Below, piece by piece: positions 55,786-64,000 of a stretch of DNA of 64,000 nt. Source of the stretch: Stutzerimonas balearica DSM 6083 (GTDB lineage: Bacteria > Pseudomonadota > Gammaproteobacteria > Pseudomonadales > Pseudomonadaceae); assembly GCF_000818015.1 (NCBI RefSeq), contig NZ_CP007511.1:4067501-4131500 (forward strand). The letters run 5' to 3'. The notes below the pieces were generated by a model. That model saw only the letters and a list, made by a program, of their open reading frames with translations, ran no database searches and was not told where the DNA came from. Numbering within the stretch: position 1 is the stretch's first letter; each line of letters begins with the position of its first letter. The translations under genes were made by a program, and so were the position numbers.

Positions 55786-58366
55786 CGTTCGGGCCTATTA
55801 TCGGCACCTGCGAAGCGTCCGTGGCGCCGGGCGCCTGGCAGCGACTCAGTGGGCTTTTGGCTATCTGCTCGCTGTCGTGCTGTTACGCCTTGAAGGGCCG
55901 GCGTGGCAGTCCGTGCTGGCTGACCGGCAGCGCTTGTACCCCCACCTGGCAGGCAAGGCGCCTTCGCTCGGCGACCCGCTGCGCGTACTGCTACAGACGC
56001 TATGGCTGCTGTTGGCGCGCCCGCCCCGCCCCTGCGACGTGGCGGTCGATGCACCAGCCCAGCGCTGGCTACGCTGGCCCGCCGTCTTACGTACAGGTTG
56101 GCGCCGTGGCGGAGCGCTGGCGCGTGGCCTTGCGCCAGCGCCCCTGCCACTGCTGGAGCGCTCCGGTGCATGGACCGATCGCCTGCTCGATTCGCTTTCG
56201 CCATCGGCCAGGCTGGCGCTGCAGGGACTGCTCGCGACCGTCGCAACGCTACTCGCCCTGTTGTGCGTGACAGAGCCGTTCAGTTATGGCGCGCAGGTTA
56301 TCTTCGTGCTCCTGCTGTGGGGGCTGGCGCTAGCCGTCCGACGCCTGCCGGGGCGCTTTGCGGTGCTGATGCTGATCGTACTGTCGGCGATCGTCTCCTG
56401 CCGCTACATCTGGTGGCGCTACAGCGCCACGCTGAAATGGGATTCGTCCTTCGACCTCATCTGCGGATTGGTCCTGCTGGCAGCCGAAACCTACTCCTGG
56501 GTGGTCCTTATCCTCGGCTATGTGCAAACCTGCTGGCCACTCAATCGCCAGCCAGCTCAGTTGCCCACCTCGCCCACGCAGTGGCCGAGCGTCGACCTGC
56601 TGATCCCAACCTACAATGAGGACCTTTCAGTTGTACGCACCACGGTGCTCGCTGCCCTGGGCCTGGACTGGCCGGCCGACCGGTTGCGTATCTACCTGTG
56701 CGATGACGGTCGCCGCGAACAGTTCCGGCAGTTCGCCGACGAGGTGGGCATCGGTTACATCACCCGCCCCGACAACCGCCATGCCAAGGCCGGCAATCTC
56801 AACCATGCGCTGACCGTGACCAGCGGCGAGCTGATCGCCATCTTCGATTGCGATCACGTACCGGTCCGCTCGTTTCTTCAAGTCACCGCCGGCTGGTTCG
56901 TGCGCGACCCGAAAATGGCGCTGGTCCAGACTCCGCACCATTTTTTCTCGCCGGATCCGTTCGAGCGCAATCTGGGCTCGTTCCGCCACAAACCCAATGA
57001 GGGCGAGCTGTTCTACGGCCTGGTGCAGAACGGCAACGACATGTGGAATGCGGCGTTCTTCTGCGGCTCGTGCGCAGTACTGCGCCGTACGGCAGTCGAG
57101 AGCATCGGCGGCTTCGCGGTAGAAACGGTCACCGAGGATGCGCATACCGCCCTGCGTCTGCATCGTGCCGGCTGGAATTCCGCCTACCTGCGCACGCCCC
57201 AGGCCGCAGGCCTGGCGACCGAAAGCCTGTCGGCGCACATCGGTCAGCGCATCCGCTGGGCACGCGGGATGGCCCAGATCTTTCGTACCGACAACCCCCT
57301 GCTGGGTAAGGGCCTGACGATATTCCAGCGTCTGTGCTACGCCAACGCGATGCTGCACTTCCTCGTCGGGCTGCCGCGACTGATTTACCTGACCGCACCG
57401 CTCGCCTTCCTTCTATTGCATGCCTACATCATCTATGCCCCGGCACTGCTGATTGTGCTCTACGTACTACCGCACATGATTCACGCCAGCCTGACCAATG
57501 CCCGACTGCAGGGGAAGCACCGACACTCGTTCTGGGGCGAGGTCTACGAGACGGTCCTGGCGTGGTACATCGCTCGCCCGACAACCGTGGCGCTGTTCAA
57601 TCCCGGCAAAGGCAAGTTCAACGTCACGGCCAAAGGCGGCCTGATGGACGAGAACCAGTTCGACTGGCATATCGCCCGGCCCTATCTGCTGCTGGCACTG
57701 CTCAACGTGCTCGGCCTGGGCTTCGCGGCGTGGCGCATCGTCTTCGGTCCCGCCGCAGAAATTGCCACGGTACTGGTCAGCACTCTGTGGGTCCTCTACA
57801 ACCTGCTGATCATTGGCACCGCAGTCGCCGTCGCCGCCGAGGTGCGTCAGGTGCGCCGTTCGCACCGCGTGCTGACACAGCTGCCGGCCTCGCTGCGGAT
57901 TCCCAGCGGCCACGTGCACCCTTGCACGCTGAGCGACTTCTCCGACAGTGGCGCCGGCCTCGAGCTGCCCCTGCCGCTGCCCCTGGCCCCGGAAGACCGG
58001 GTACAGCTGTTGCTACGACGCGGCGAGCGTGAATTCTCCTTTCCGGCACGGGTGACGCGCCTGTCCGGCAAGCACCTGGGTCTGCGCCTCGAAGACCTCG
58101 ACCTGGCTCAGCAGATCGACTTCGTGCAATGCACCTTTGCCCGGGCCGACGTCTGGCTCAACCGGCACGACCAGTTCGAAGCCGACCGACCACTGCGCAG
58201 CTTCATCGAGGTGCTGCGTCTGGGCGGTCGCGGTTACTACCGGCTGCTCGAGTACATTCCCGCCGGTTTCGGCAAACCCCTGCGTCCCCTCTTCCGGCTG
58301 GCGGCCTGGCTGCTCAGTTACTTACCGCGCACGCCGGCCGCCCGCCCACTGGAATACCGCACATGA
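55778..58366 (+). CDS. bcsA: Cellulose synthase catalytic subunit BcsA
   Basis: An 862-residue membrane GT2 glycosyltransferase. Catalytic motifs are Asp309-Asp310 (CDDGRR), Asp357-x-Asp359 (FDCDHVP), the TED motif at Thr452-Asp454 and Gln490-Arg493-Trp494 (QRIRW). The C-terminal PilZ domain has the c-di-GMP-binding RxxxR at Arg693-Arg697 and DxSxxG at Asp720-Gly725. About eight membrane segments are seen. An N-terminal extension of about 150 residues precedes the first TM helix, as in the E. coli-type enzyme. It couples to bcsQ and bcsB by overlaps. Confidence 0.97.
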   Translation: MPSVRAYYRHLRSVRGAGRLAATQWAFGYLLAVVLLRLEGPAWQSVLADRQRLYPHLAGKAPSLGDPLRVLLQTLWLLLARPPRPCDVAVDAPAQRWLRWPAVLRTGWRRGGALARGLAPAPLPLLERSGAWTDRLLDSLSPSARLALQGLLATVATLLALLCVTEPFSYGAQVIFVLLLWGLALAVRRLPGRFAVLMLIVLSAIVSCRYIWWRYSATLKWDSSFDLICGLVLLAAETYSWVVLILGYVQTCWPLNRQPAQLPTSPTQWPSVDLLIPTYNEDLSVVRTTVLAALGLDWPADRLRIYLCDDGRREQFRQFADEVGIGYITRPDNRHAKAGNLNHALTVTSGELIAIFDCDHVPVRSFLQVTAGWFVRDPKMALVQTPHHFFSPDPFERNLGSFRHKPNEGELFYGLVQNGNDMWNAAFFCGSCAVLRRTAVESIGGFAVETVTEDAHTALRLHRAGWNSAYLRTPQAAGLATESLSAHIGQRIRWARGMAQIFRTDNPLLGKGLTIFQRLCYANAMLHFLVGLPRLIYLTAPLAFLLLHAYIIYAPALLIVLYVLPHMIHASLTNARLQGKHRHSFWGEVYETVLAWYIARPTTVALFNPGKGKFNVTAKGGLMDENQFDWHIARPYLLLALLNVLGLGFAAWRIVFGPAAEIATVLVSTLWVLYNLLIIGTAVAVAAEVRQVRRSHRVLTQLPASLRIPSGHVHPCTLSDFSDSGAGLELPLPLPLAPEDRVQLLLRRGEREFSFPARVTRLSGKHLGLRLEDLDLAQQIDFVQCTFARADVWLNRHDQFEADRPLRSFIEVLRLGGRGYYRLLEYIPAGFGKPLRPLFRLAAWLLSYLPRTPAARPLEYRT

Positions 58367-60594
58367 AGCGTCGATTGGCCTCCTTGCTGACCCTCCTCGC
58401 CCTGCTCCCGGCCACCGGACCGGCCCTGTCGGCTCCCGCCGAAGGCCTCCAGACAGCCGAGGCGGCTGCGCCGCCCGCATGGCAGACCAGCCGCAGCTTC
58501 AGCGAGCTGGGTCGGCCGCAGGACCAGTTGTTGCTCGGCATTCGCAACGCCGAACAGGTCGAATTCCAGCTGCGACGCGATCGTATCGCCACCGATGCGC
58601 GCCTGATGCTCGACTACACCCCTTCGCCGGCTCTGCTCCCGGTGCTGTCGCATCTGCGCATCTACCTGAACGACGAACTGATGCGGACCCTGCCCATCAG
58701 CCAGGAACAGCTTGGCCAACGGGTTCGCCAGGATATTGTGCTGGATCCCTATCTGCTCGGTGACTTCAACCGCATCCGGGTCGAGTTCGTCGGCCACTAC
58801 ACCGATGTTTGCGAGGACCCGGCGCACAGCGGTCTGTGGCTCAATCTCGGCCGTCAGAGCCGTATCGTGCTTCACGAACAAGCCCTCGACATCGCCAGCG
58901 ACTTGGCCTGGTTTCCCCTGCCTTTCTTCGATCAGCGCGACAATGCGCCGCTGCAACTGCCGATGCTCTTCGCCGGGGCACCAACGCCGCAGACACTGCG
59001 CGCCGCCGGCATTCTGGCCTCGTACTTCGGCAGTCGAGCGGCCTGGCGTGGCGCCAGCTTTGCCGTGCACTACGGCGAGTTGCCGGCAACGGCCGGACGT
59101 CCGCAGCCGGCCGTTGTGTTCGCCACCAATGACCATCGTCCGCCGTTGCTAGGCGATCATCCCCCGGTGGACGGTCCGGTCGTCGAGCTGATCGACCACC
59201 CAACCGATCGCTACACCAAGCTGCTGCTGGTACTTGGTCGCGACGAGGCCGACCTCGTCCAGGCCGCGACCGCACTCGCCCTCGATCAGGGCCAGCTGCG
59301 CGGTAGCCGGGTGGCCATCGAGAGGGTCGAGGTTGCGCCACGCCAGCCCTACGATGCACCGAACTGGATTCGCACCGATCGGCCGGTGGCCTTCTCCGAG
59401 CTCGTCGATTATCCACAGCAGCTCCAAGTGAGCGGCCTGCAACCCTATCCGATCTCGCTCGCGATCAACCTGCCACCAGACCTGTTCGTCTGGCGCAACC
59501 AGGGCATTCCGCTGGAGACGCGTTACCGCTACACGCCGCCGGCCACGCAAGATGAGTCTCGCCTGAACATCACGGTTAACGACCAATACATCAGTAGCAT
59601 TGCGCTCAAGCCCAGCGACAGCCGCAGCAGTGTGGAAAACCTGCGCCTGTCGGTACTGTCTGCGGACGCTTCGACCGAGCGTGAAGAGCTGTTGGTGCCA
59701 GCCCTGAAGATGGGCATGCGCAACAAGGTACGCTTCGAATTCAACTTCGCCAGCAAGCTGGGCAACGCCCAGCGCGACCACTGCCAGACCTACCTGCCGA
59801 CCAACATCCAGGCGGCGATCGACGAGAGCTCCACCATCGACCTATCGGGCTACCACCACTACATGGCCATGCCGGATCTCAAGGCCTTCGTGCGCAGCGG
59901 CTTTCCCTTCAGCCGCATGGCCGACCTTTCCGAGACGCTCGTGCTGATCCCTCGGGAACCCAGCACTTCGGAAGTCGGCACCTTGCTCGACACGCTAGGT
60001 TTGATCGGCGCTCAGGTGGGCTATCCGGCCCTGGCCGTGCGGGTGACCGATGACTGGAACGAAGCCCAGGCGGCGGATGCCGACCTGCTGCTGGTCGGCC
60101 CGCTGCCCGATGCGTTGCGCAGCGAGAAGGCGCTTCCCGTCCTGCTCGATGCACCACGCAGTTGGCTCACACAGGAATCGTCCGGCCCAGGCGGCAGCAG
60201 CACCGTGACACGCCTGACCATGCGCGCGGGCGCCCCGCTGGCCGCCGTGCTCGGCCTTCAGTCACCGTTCCATGAGCAACGCAGCCTGGTCGCACTGCTG
60301 GCCACCTCTGGCGAAGACAATCGACTGCTACGCGACGCGCTAGGCGACGTCGGCAAGCAGCAGGCGTTTGCTGGCTCGGTGGCGCTGATCCGTGAGAGCG
60401 GCGTAAGCAGCCATGCGATCGGCGAGCCCTACTACGTAGGCGAACTGCCCTGGTGGCTGTTGCTCTGGTTCCACCTGTCCGAACATCCCGTGCTGCTAGC
60501 ATTCATGGCTGTGCTGAGCATCGTGCTGCTGGCCGTCGTGCTGTGGCGCACGCTACGCTGGGCGGCCGCGCGCCGCCTCGCGGACGGCCAGTGA
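58363..60594 (+). CDS. bcsB: Cellulose synthase periplasmic subunit BcsB
   Basis: A 743-residue periplasmic protein that guides the nascent glucan. A signal peptide (LASLLTLLALLPATGPALSA) is followed by alternating carbohydrate-binding and flavodoxin-like domains; DYTPSPALLPVLSHLRIYLN and NYQ-type repeats are typical. A C-terminal membrane anchor lies near 700-725 (LAFMAVLSIVLLAVVLW) and packs against BcsA. The start ATG overlaps the bcsA stop by 4 nt. The next gene, bcsC, begins 11 bp after its stop. Confidence 0.95.
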   Translation: MKRRLASLLTLLALLPATGPALSAPAEGLQTAEAAAPPAWQTSRSFSELGRPQDQLLLGIRNAEQVEFQLRRDRIATDARLMLDYTPSPALLPVLSHLRIYLNDELMRTLPISQEQLGQRVRQDIVLDPYLLGDFNRIRVEFVGHYTDVCEDPAHSGLWLNLGRQSRIVLHEQALDIASDLAWFPLPFFDQRDNAPLQLPMLFAGAPTPQTLRAAGILASYFGSRAAWRGASFAVHYGELPATAGRPQPAVVFATNDHRPPLLGDHPPVDGPVVELIDHPTDRYTKLLLVLGRDEADLVQAATALALDQGQLRGSRVAIERVEVAPRQPYDAPNWIRTDRPVAFSELVDYPQQLQVSGLQPYPISLAINLPPDLFVWRNQGIPLETRYRYTPPATQDESRLNITVNDQYISSIALKPSDSRSSVENLRLSVLSADASTEREELLVPALKMGMRNKVRFEFNFASKLGNAQRDHCQTYLPTNIQAAIDESSTIDLSGYHHYMAMPDLKAFVRSGFPFSRMADLSETLVLIPREPSTSEVGTLLDTLGLIGAQVGYPALAVRVTDDWNEAQAADADLLLVGPLPDALRSEKALPVLLDAPRSWLTQESSGPGGSSTVTRLTMRAGAPLAAVLGLQSPFHEQRSLVALLATSGEDNRLLRDALGDVGKQQAFAGSVALIRESGVSSHAIGEPYYVGELPWWLLLWFHLSEHPVLLAFMAVLSIVLLAVVLWRTLRWAAARRLADGQ

Positions 60595-60605
60595 GATCGG
60601 TTGTG

Positions 60606-63600
60606 ATGAAGCGCCTGCTGGTGCTGCTCACCCTGCTCTCGCCGTCGCTCTGCGCGCAGGCCGAGAGCCCGCGCGATAGCGTTCAGCAGACGGCTTGGCT
60701 GCTAACCCAAGCCAGGACCGGCGAGGCGCTCAACCGTGACGATCTGATCGCCGATGCACTGAACCGCTTGCGCCTGGTCGCACCGAACGATCCGCAGCTG
60801 CTGCTGGCCGAGATGCGCCTGGCGCTGCGCCAACGGGACTTTGCACGCGTGCGGGCGGTGCATGCACGGCTGCCGGCTACCGGCGCGAATGCCGACGCCC
60901 GCGCGCAAGCGAGCCAGCTGCTCCGGCTGGCAGACGAACAGACCCAGAAGGACGTACAGCAGGCTCGACTCGCTGCGATTGCCGGCCGCAGTGACGACGC
61001 CTTCGCCCGTATGACCGCGCTGTTCGGCGAGACACCGCCAACCCTCGAACTGGCGGTCGAATACTGGCGCCTGCGCAGTGCCCGCTCGGGACAGCGCGAG
61101 CCCGCCATCACCGCCCTGCGCGCTCTGGACGAGCAATATCCAGGCAACCCGCCGGCGCGCCAGCTGCTGGCCAACCTGCTGTTCGAAGCCGGGCAAGATG
61201 AAGCCGCTCTGGCGCTGCTCGCCGAACTCGGCCGCAACCCGGCGGCCACCGACGCCGCTGCCCAGCGTGAGTTTGAATATCGGGTCGCGCAACCCGTCGG
61301 TGCAAGGGCGCTCGCCGGTTGGCAGAGCTTCCTGGAGCGCTATGCCAACACGCGCTTCGCCGAAGACGCCAACCAGCACCTCGAGCGGACCCGCCGGCTC
61401 AGCGCAGACCCATTCTGGCAAGCCGGCCAGCGAGGCCTGGAGCTGGTCTCGCGAGGCCAGGACGAAGCTGCCGAAGGGCCACTACGAAAGGCCCTCGAAC
61501 GTTACCCCGATGAGCCAGCCTTTCTCGGTGGGCTGGGCCGCTCGCTGATGCGTCCCGGGCGCCGCCCCGAGGCCCTTCGCTATTTCGAACGGGCCAAGAC
61601 CCACGAGCAGGACATCGACAACCTGACCAAGTGGAACGACCTGATTGCAGCCACTAGCTACTGGTTGACGCTCGAACAGGCCGACCTGGCGCTCGAGCAG
61701 CATGATGCGGCCCAGGCCCAGGCGCGCTATTCCGCCGCGCTGCGCCAGCAGCCGAACAGCCTGTTCGCCCGCGTCGGGCTGGCACAAGTCGCCGAACAGC
61801 AGGGGCGCACCGAGGATGCCGAAGCCGGCTACCGTCAGGTACTCGAGCACGAGCCAGGCAACGGCAGTGCCATCCGCGGGCTGGTCCGGCTGTATCGCAG
61901 TCAGTCGAGCGATCGGGCGCTGGCTTTCATCGACTCGCTGGCTTCGGCGCAGCGTCAGACCTTCGAGCCACTGCGCCGCGATCTGCTGCTCGAGCGCTAC
62001 ACCAGCCGGGCGGAACAGGCCCTGCAGGCACAGAATCACGCCGCCGCCCTTACGGCGCTGCGGCAGGCCCGGGCGCTCGCACCGGCGGATCCTTGGCTGG
62101 CCTATCGACTGGCCAACCTGCTTGAGGAGCAGGGCCAGCGACGTCAGGCCGATGCCGTATTCGCAGACCTGCTGCTGCGCCAGCCCGGCGACCCCACTGC
62201 CCACTATGCCCATGGGCTCTACCTGGCGGCAGCCCAACGCGACGTTGCTGCCTTGGCAACGCTCGGCGACGTTGCCCCAGAACTATGGGACGAAGGTATG
62301 CGCACGCTCGCCGCTCGCGTCCAGCGTCGCCAGTTGCTAGAACGTGCTGAAACGCTGCGCGCCAGCGGGCGCGAGGCCGCCGCGGTCGGGCTGATCGAAC
62401 ACGCGGTGCGCGAGAATGGCGGCCCACCTGATGATCTCGTCATGCTGGCCGACTGGGCGGCGAGCCGGGGTGAGCCTGACAAGGCGCTCGACTACCTGCA
62501 ACAGGCCTTGACGCTCGATCGTCAGCATGCCGGCGCACGCCTGGCCCGTATCGAGGTACTGGTGGCCGCCAACCGCCTCGCCGAGGCACGCGATAGGCTC
62601 GTGCACGACGTGCCGCAGCTGGCTGCAGGGGACATCAATGGGCGTCGCCGACTGGCCAACAGCTGGGCAGCGGTCGGCGAACTCGCAACCGCCCGTACGC
62701 AGCTGATCGCGCTCGAACGCCAGCAGGCGGAGGCCGATCCTCTGTTGCGCCGTGATACCGCCCGCCTGCTGCGCGACAGCGAGCCGCAGCAGGCCATCGG
62801 CCTCTACCGACAGGCCATGCTCGAAGCCGGGCTGCTGGCGGGTGCCGACGACGCAGCGAGCATGACAGCGGCAACGCGTACCGACGCGAACGACGACTGG
62901 CTCGCGCGCAGCCTGCGCAGCGACCTGGCCGAGCTGTACCAGGCGCAGAATCCGACCCTGACGCTGCAGCACCACTTCGGCTGGCGCAACGACGACGGCA
63001 CGCCCGGCATCTCGGAACTGAAGTCCAACACCACACTGCTCCACCTGCAATGGCCGGGCGCCGGCCAGCGACGCTTCCTACGTGCCGAGCGCATCGATCT
63101 CAACGCCGGCTCGCTCGAAGCCGACCGGCAAACCGGTCGCGGTCCTGACTTCGGCGCCTGCCGCGAGACCGATGGCTGTGATGGCAAGCGCCAGCAAACC
63201 GATGCCTTGATGCTGGCGGGGGGGATCGGCAACGATCGGCTGGCGCTCGACGCCGGGTTCAGCCAGGGTTTCGAAATCGACAATCTGTTCGGCGGACTGA
63301 GCGCCAACGGTGATCTCGGCCCGCTGGGCTGGTCGCTCACCGCTTCCCGCCGACCGATGAGCAACTCGCTACTGTCCTTTGGCGGCAGCGTCGACCCGGC
63401 CACCGACACGCGCTGGGGGGCGGTCACCGCCAACGGTGCCAGCCTTGGCCTGAGCGTGGATGAAGGCGGCGCCCATGGCGTCTGGGCCAACCTTGGCCAG
63501 CACTGGCTGCGCGGCGAAAGAGTTGCCGACAACCAGCGGTTCACCGGTATGGCCGGCTACTACTACAAGTGGCTCGACCGCGTGGACGAACGCCTGCGCA

Positions 63601-64000
63601 CGGGCCTGACGTACATCCACTTCAGCTACGAGCGCGACCTCAGCGGCCATACGCTGGGTCAGGGCGGCTACTGGAGCCCTCAACGCTACGACTCCATCGG
63701 CGTACCGGTCAGCTATGCCTGGCGCAACGCGGAGTGGTCCATTCTGCTCGAAGGCGGTTTGGGATGGGCAGTCTCGAGCAGTGACGATAGCCGCCGCTAC
63801 CCGCTAGACGAGCTGAACGCCCGGCTCCCGATCATTTCACCGCAGGCAGCCAGCGAAGTGAGCGAGGGCTCGACCAGCCGCGGCGTCAGCTACCGCCTGC
63901 AAGGCCTGTTCGAGCGTCGCCTGACCGATCACTTCGTGCTCGGCGGTGCATTCAACTGGGTCTACAGCGAGGACTACGCGCCGAGCAGTGCACTGCTCTT
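60606..64000 (+). CDS. bcsC: Cellulose export outer-membrane protein BcsC (5' part; runs off the window)
   Basis: At least 1131 residues are present, with no stop before the window edge. A signal peptide (RLLVLLTLLSPSLCAQA) is followed by many TPR repeats, for example QQPNSLFARVGLAQVAEQQG and ALAPADPWLAYRLANLLEEQG. From about residue 800 a beta-barrel domain begins (HHFGWRNDDGTPGISE). E. coli BcsC has 1157 residues, so only a short C-terminal part is missing. It exports cellulose across the outer membrane. No bcsZ lies between bcsB and bcsC. Confidence 0.94.
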   Translation, partial: MKRLLVLLTLLSPSLCAQAESPRDSVQQTAWLLTQARTGEALNRDDLIADALNRLRLVAPNDPQLLLAEMRLALRQRDFARVRAVHARLPATGANADARAQASQLLRLADEQTQKDVQQARLAAIAGRSDDAFARMTALFGETPPTLELAVEYWRLRSARSGQREPAITALRALDEQYPGNPPARQLLANLLFEAGQDEAALALLAELGRNPAATDAAAQREFEYRVAQPVGARALAGWQSFLERYANTRFAEDANQHLERTRRLSADPFWQAGQRGLELVSRGQDEAAEGPLRKALERYPDEPAFLGGLGRSLMRPGRRPEALRYFERAKTHEQDIDNLTKWNDLIAATSYWLTLEQADLALEQHDAAQAQARYSAALRQQPNSLFARVGLAQVAEQQGRTEDAEAGYRQVLEHEPGNGSAIRGLVRLYRSQSSDRALAFIDSLASAQRQTFEPLRRDLLLERYTSRAEQALQAQNHAAALTALRQARALAPADPWLAYRLANLLEEQGQRRQADAVFADLLLRQPGDPTAHYAHGLYLAAAQRDVAALATLGDVAPELWDEGMRTLAARVQRRQLLERAETLRASGREAAAVGLIEHAVRENGGPPDDLVMLADWAASRGEPDKALDYLQQALTLDRQHAGARLARIEVLVAANRLAEARDRLVHDVPQLAAGDINGRRRLANSWAAVGELATARTQLIALERQQAEADPLLRRDTARLLRDSEPQQAIGLYRQAMLEAGLLAGADDAASMTAATRTDANDDWLARSLRSDLAELYQAQNPTLTLQHHFGWRNDDGTPGISELKSNTTLLHLQWPGAGQRRFLRAERIDLNAGSLEADRQTGRGPDFGACRETDGCDGKRQQTDALMLAGGIGNDRLALDAGFSQGFEIDNLFGGLSANGDLGPLGWSLTASRRPMSNSLLSFGGSVDPATDTRWGAVTANGASLGLSVDEGGAHGVWANLGQHWLRGERVADNQRFTGMAGYYYKWLDRVDERLRTGLTYIHFSYERDLSGHTLGQGGYWSPQRYDSIGVPVSYAWRNAEWSILLEGGLGWAVSSSDDSRRYPLDELNARLPIISPQAASEVSEGSTSRGVSYRLQGLFERRLTDHFVLGGAFNWVYSEDYAPSSALL

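Overview
The window is GC-rich chromosomal DNA from a gammaproteobacterium of the Pseudomonas/Stutzerimonas (P. stutzeri) group. This rests on gene content and order. From memory, positions about 0.07-18 kb follow the P. aeruginosa block PA0352-PA0368, and about 18-30.5 kb plus 43.4-50.8 kb follow PA5175-PA5200. I saw no tRNA, rRNA, CRISPR array, prophage or insertion sequence.

Region 1 (0-18 kb) is core metabolism. It holds a YheT-type hydrolase, then a long-chain alcohol/aldehyde oxidation cluster (laoR divergent from laoCBA) with a palindrome inside the laoC promoter. Next come coaD, a 2[4Fe-4S] ferredoxin coupled to gamma-glutamyltransferase, a Na/Pi cotransporter, mutM, an HDOD protein divergent from pfpI, rlmI, ilvD and an NCS2 nucleobase permease.

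Region 2 (18-30.5 kb) holds cysQ-nudE (minus) facing yrfG, a soluble PAS hybrid histidine kinase, fdhD, a glycine-zipper protein, and a fatty-acid oxidation run on the minus strand (3-hydroxyacyl-CoA dehydrogenase, acyl-CoA dehydrogenase, iron alcohol dehydrogenase, thioesterase). A divergent LysR regulator accompanies that run. A REP inverted pair (REPIN) lies between two of these genes.

Region 3 (30.5-43.3 kb) looks like an accessory insertion between two genes that I recall as neighbours in P. aeruginosa. It starts with a stress module (KGG-repeat protein, DUF2795 protein, orphan ClpP-like protein) behind an AlgU-like promoter. Then come a lipoprotein, an orphan peptide-binding lipoprotein, and a tightly coupled four-gene operon: a PqqD-like protein, an ATP-grasp ligase, a fold-III PLP decarboxylase with an altered CExxD motif, and a urea-transporter-like channel fused to an M23 peptidase domain. 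I cannot assign that operon to a described pathway, and it is the best candidate here for a new system. An exported dienelactone-hydrolase-like protein and a cytoplasmic FIST-domain chemoreceptor with a sigma-28-like promoter complete the region.

Region 4 (43.3-51.3 kb) returns to core genes: nitroreductase, pckA, hslO, hslR, rimB-rimK, the envZ/ompR (amgSR-type) two-component system and dgkA.

Region 5 (51.4 kb to the end) is a cellulose operon read in one direction, bcsE-F-G-R-Q-A-B-C. Almost every junction is translationally coupled. The bcsG active-site motifs are intact, so the product is probably phosphoethanolamine cellulose. The BcsE RxxD and BcsA PilZ motifs predict c-di-GMP control. 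No bcsZ lies between bcsB and bcsC, and bcsC runs off the window.
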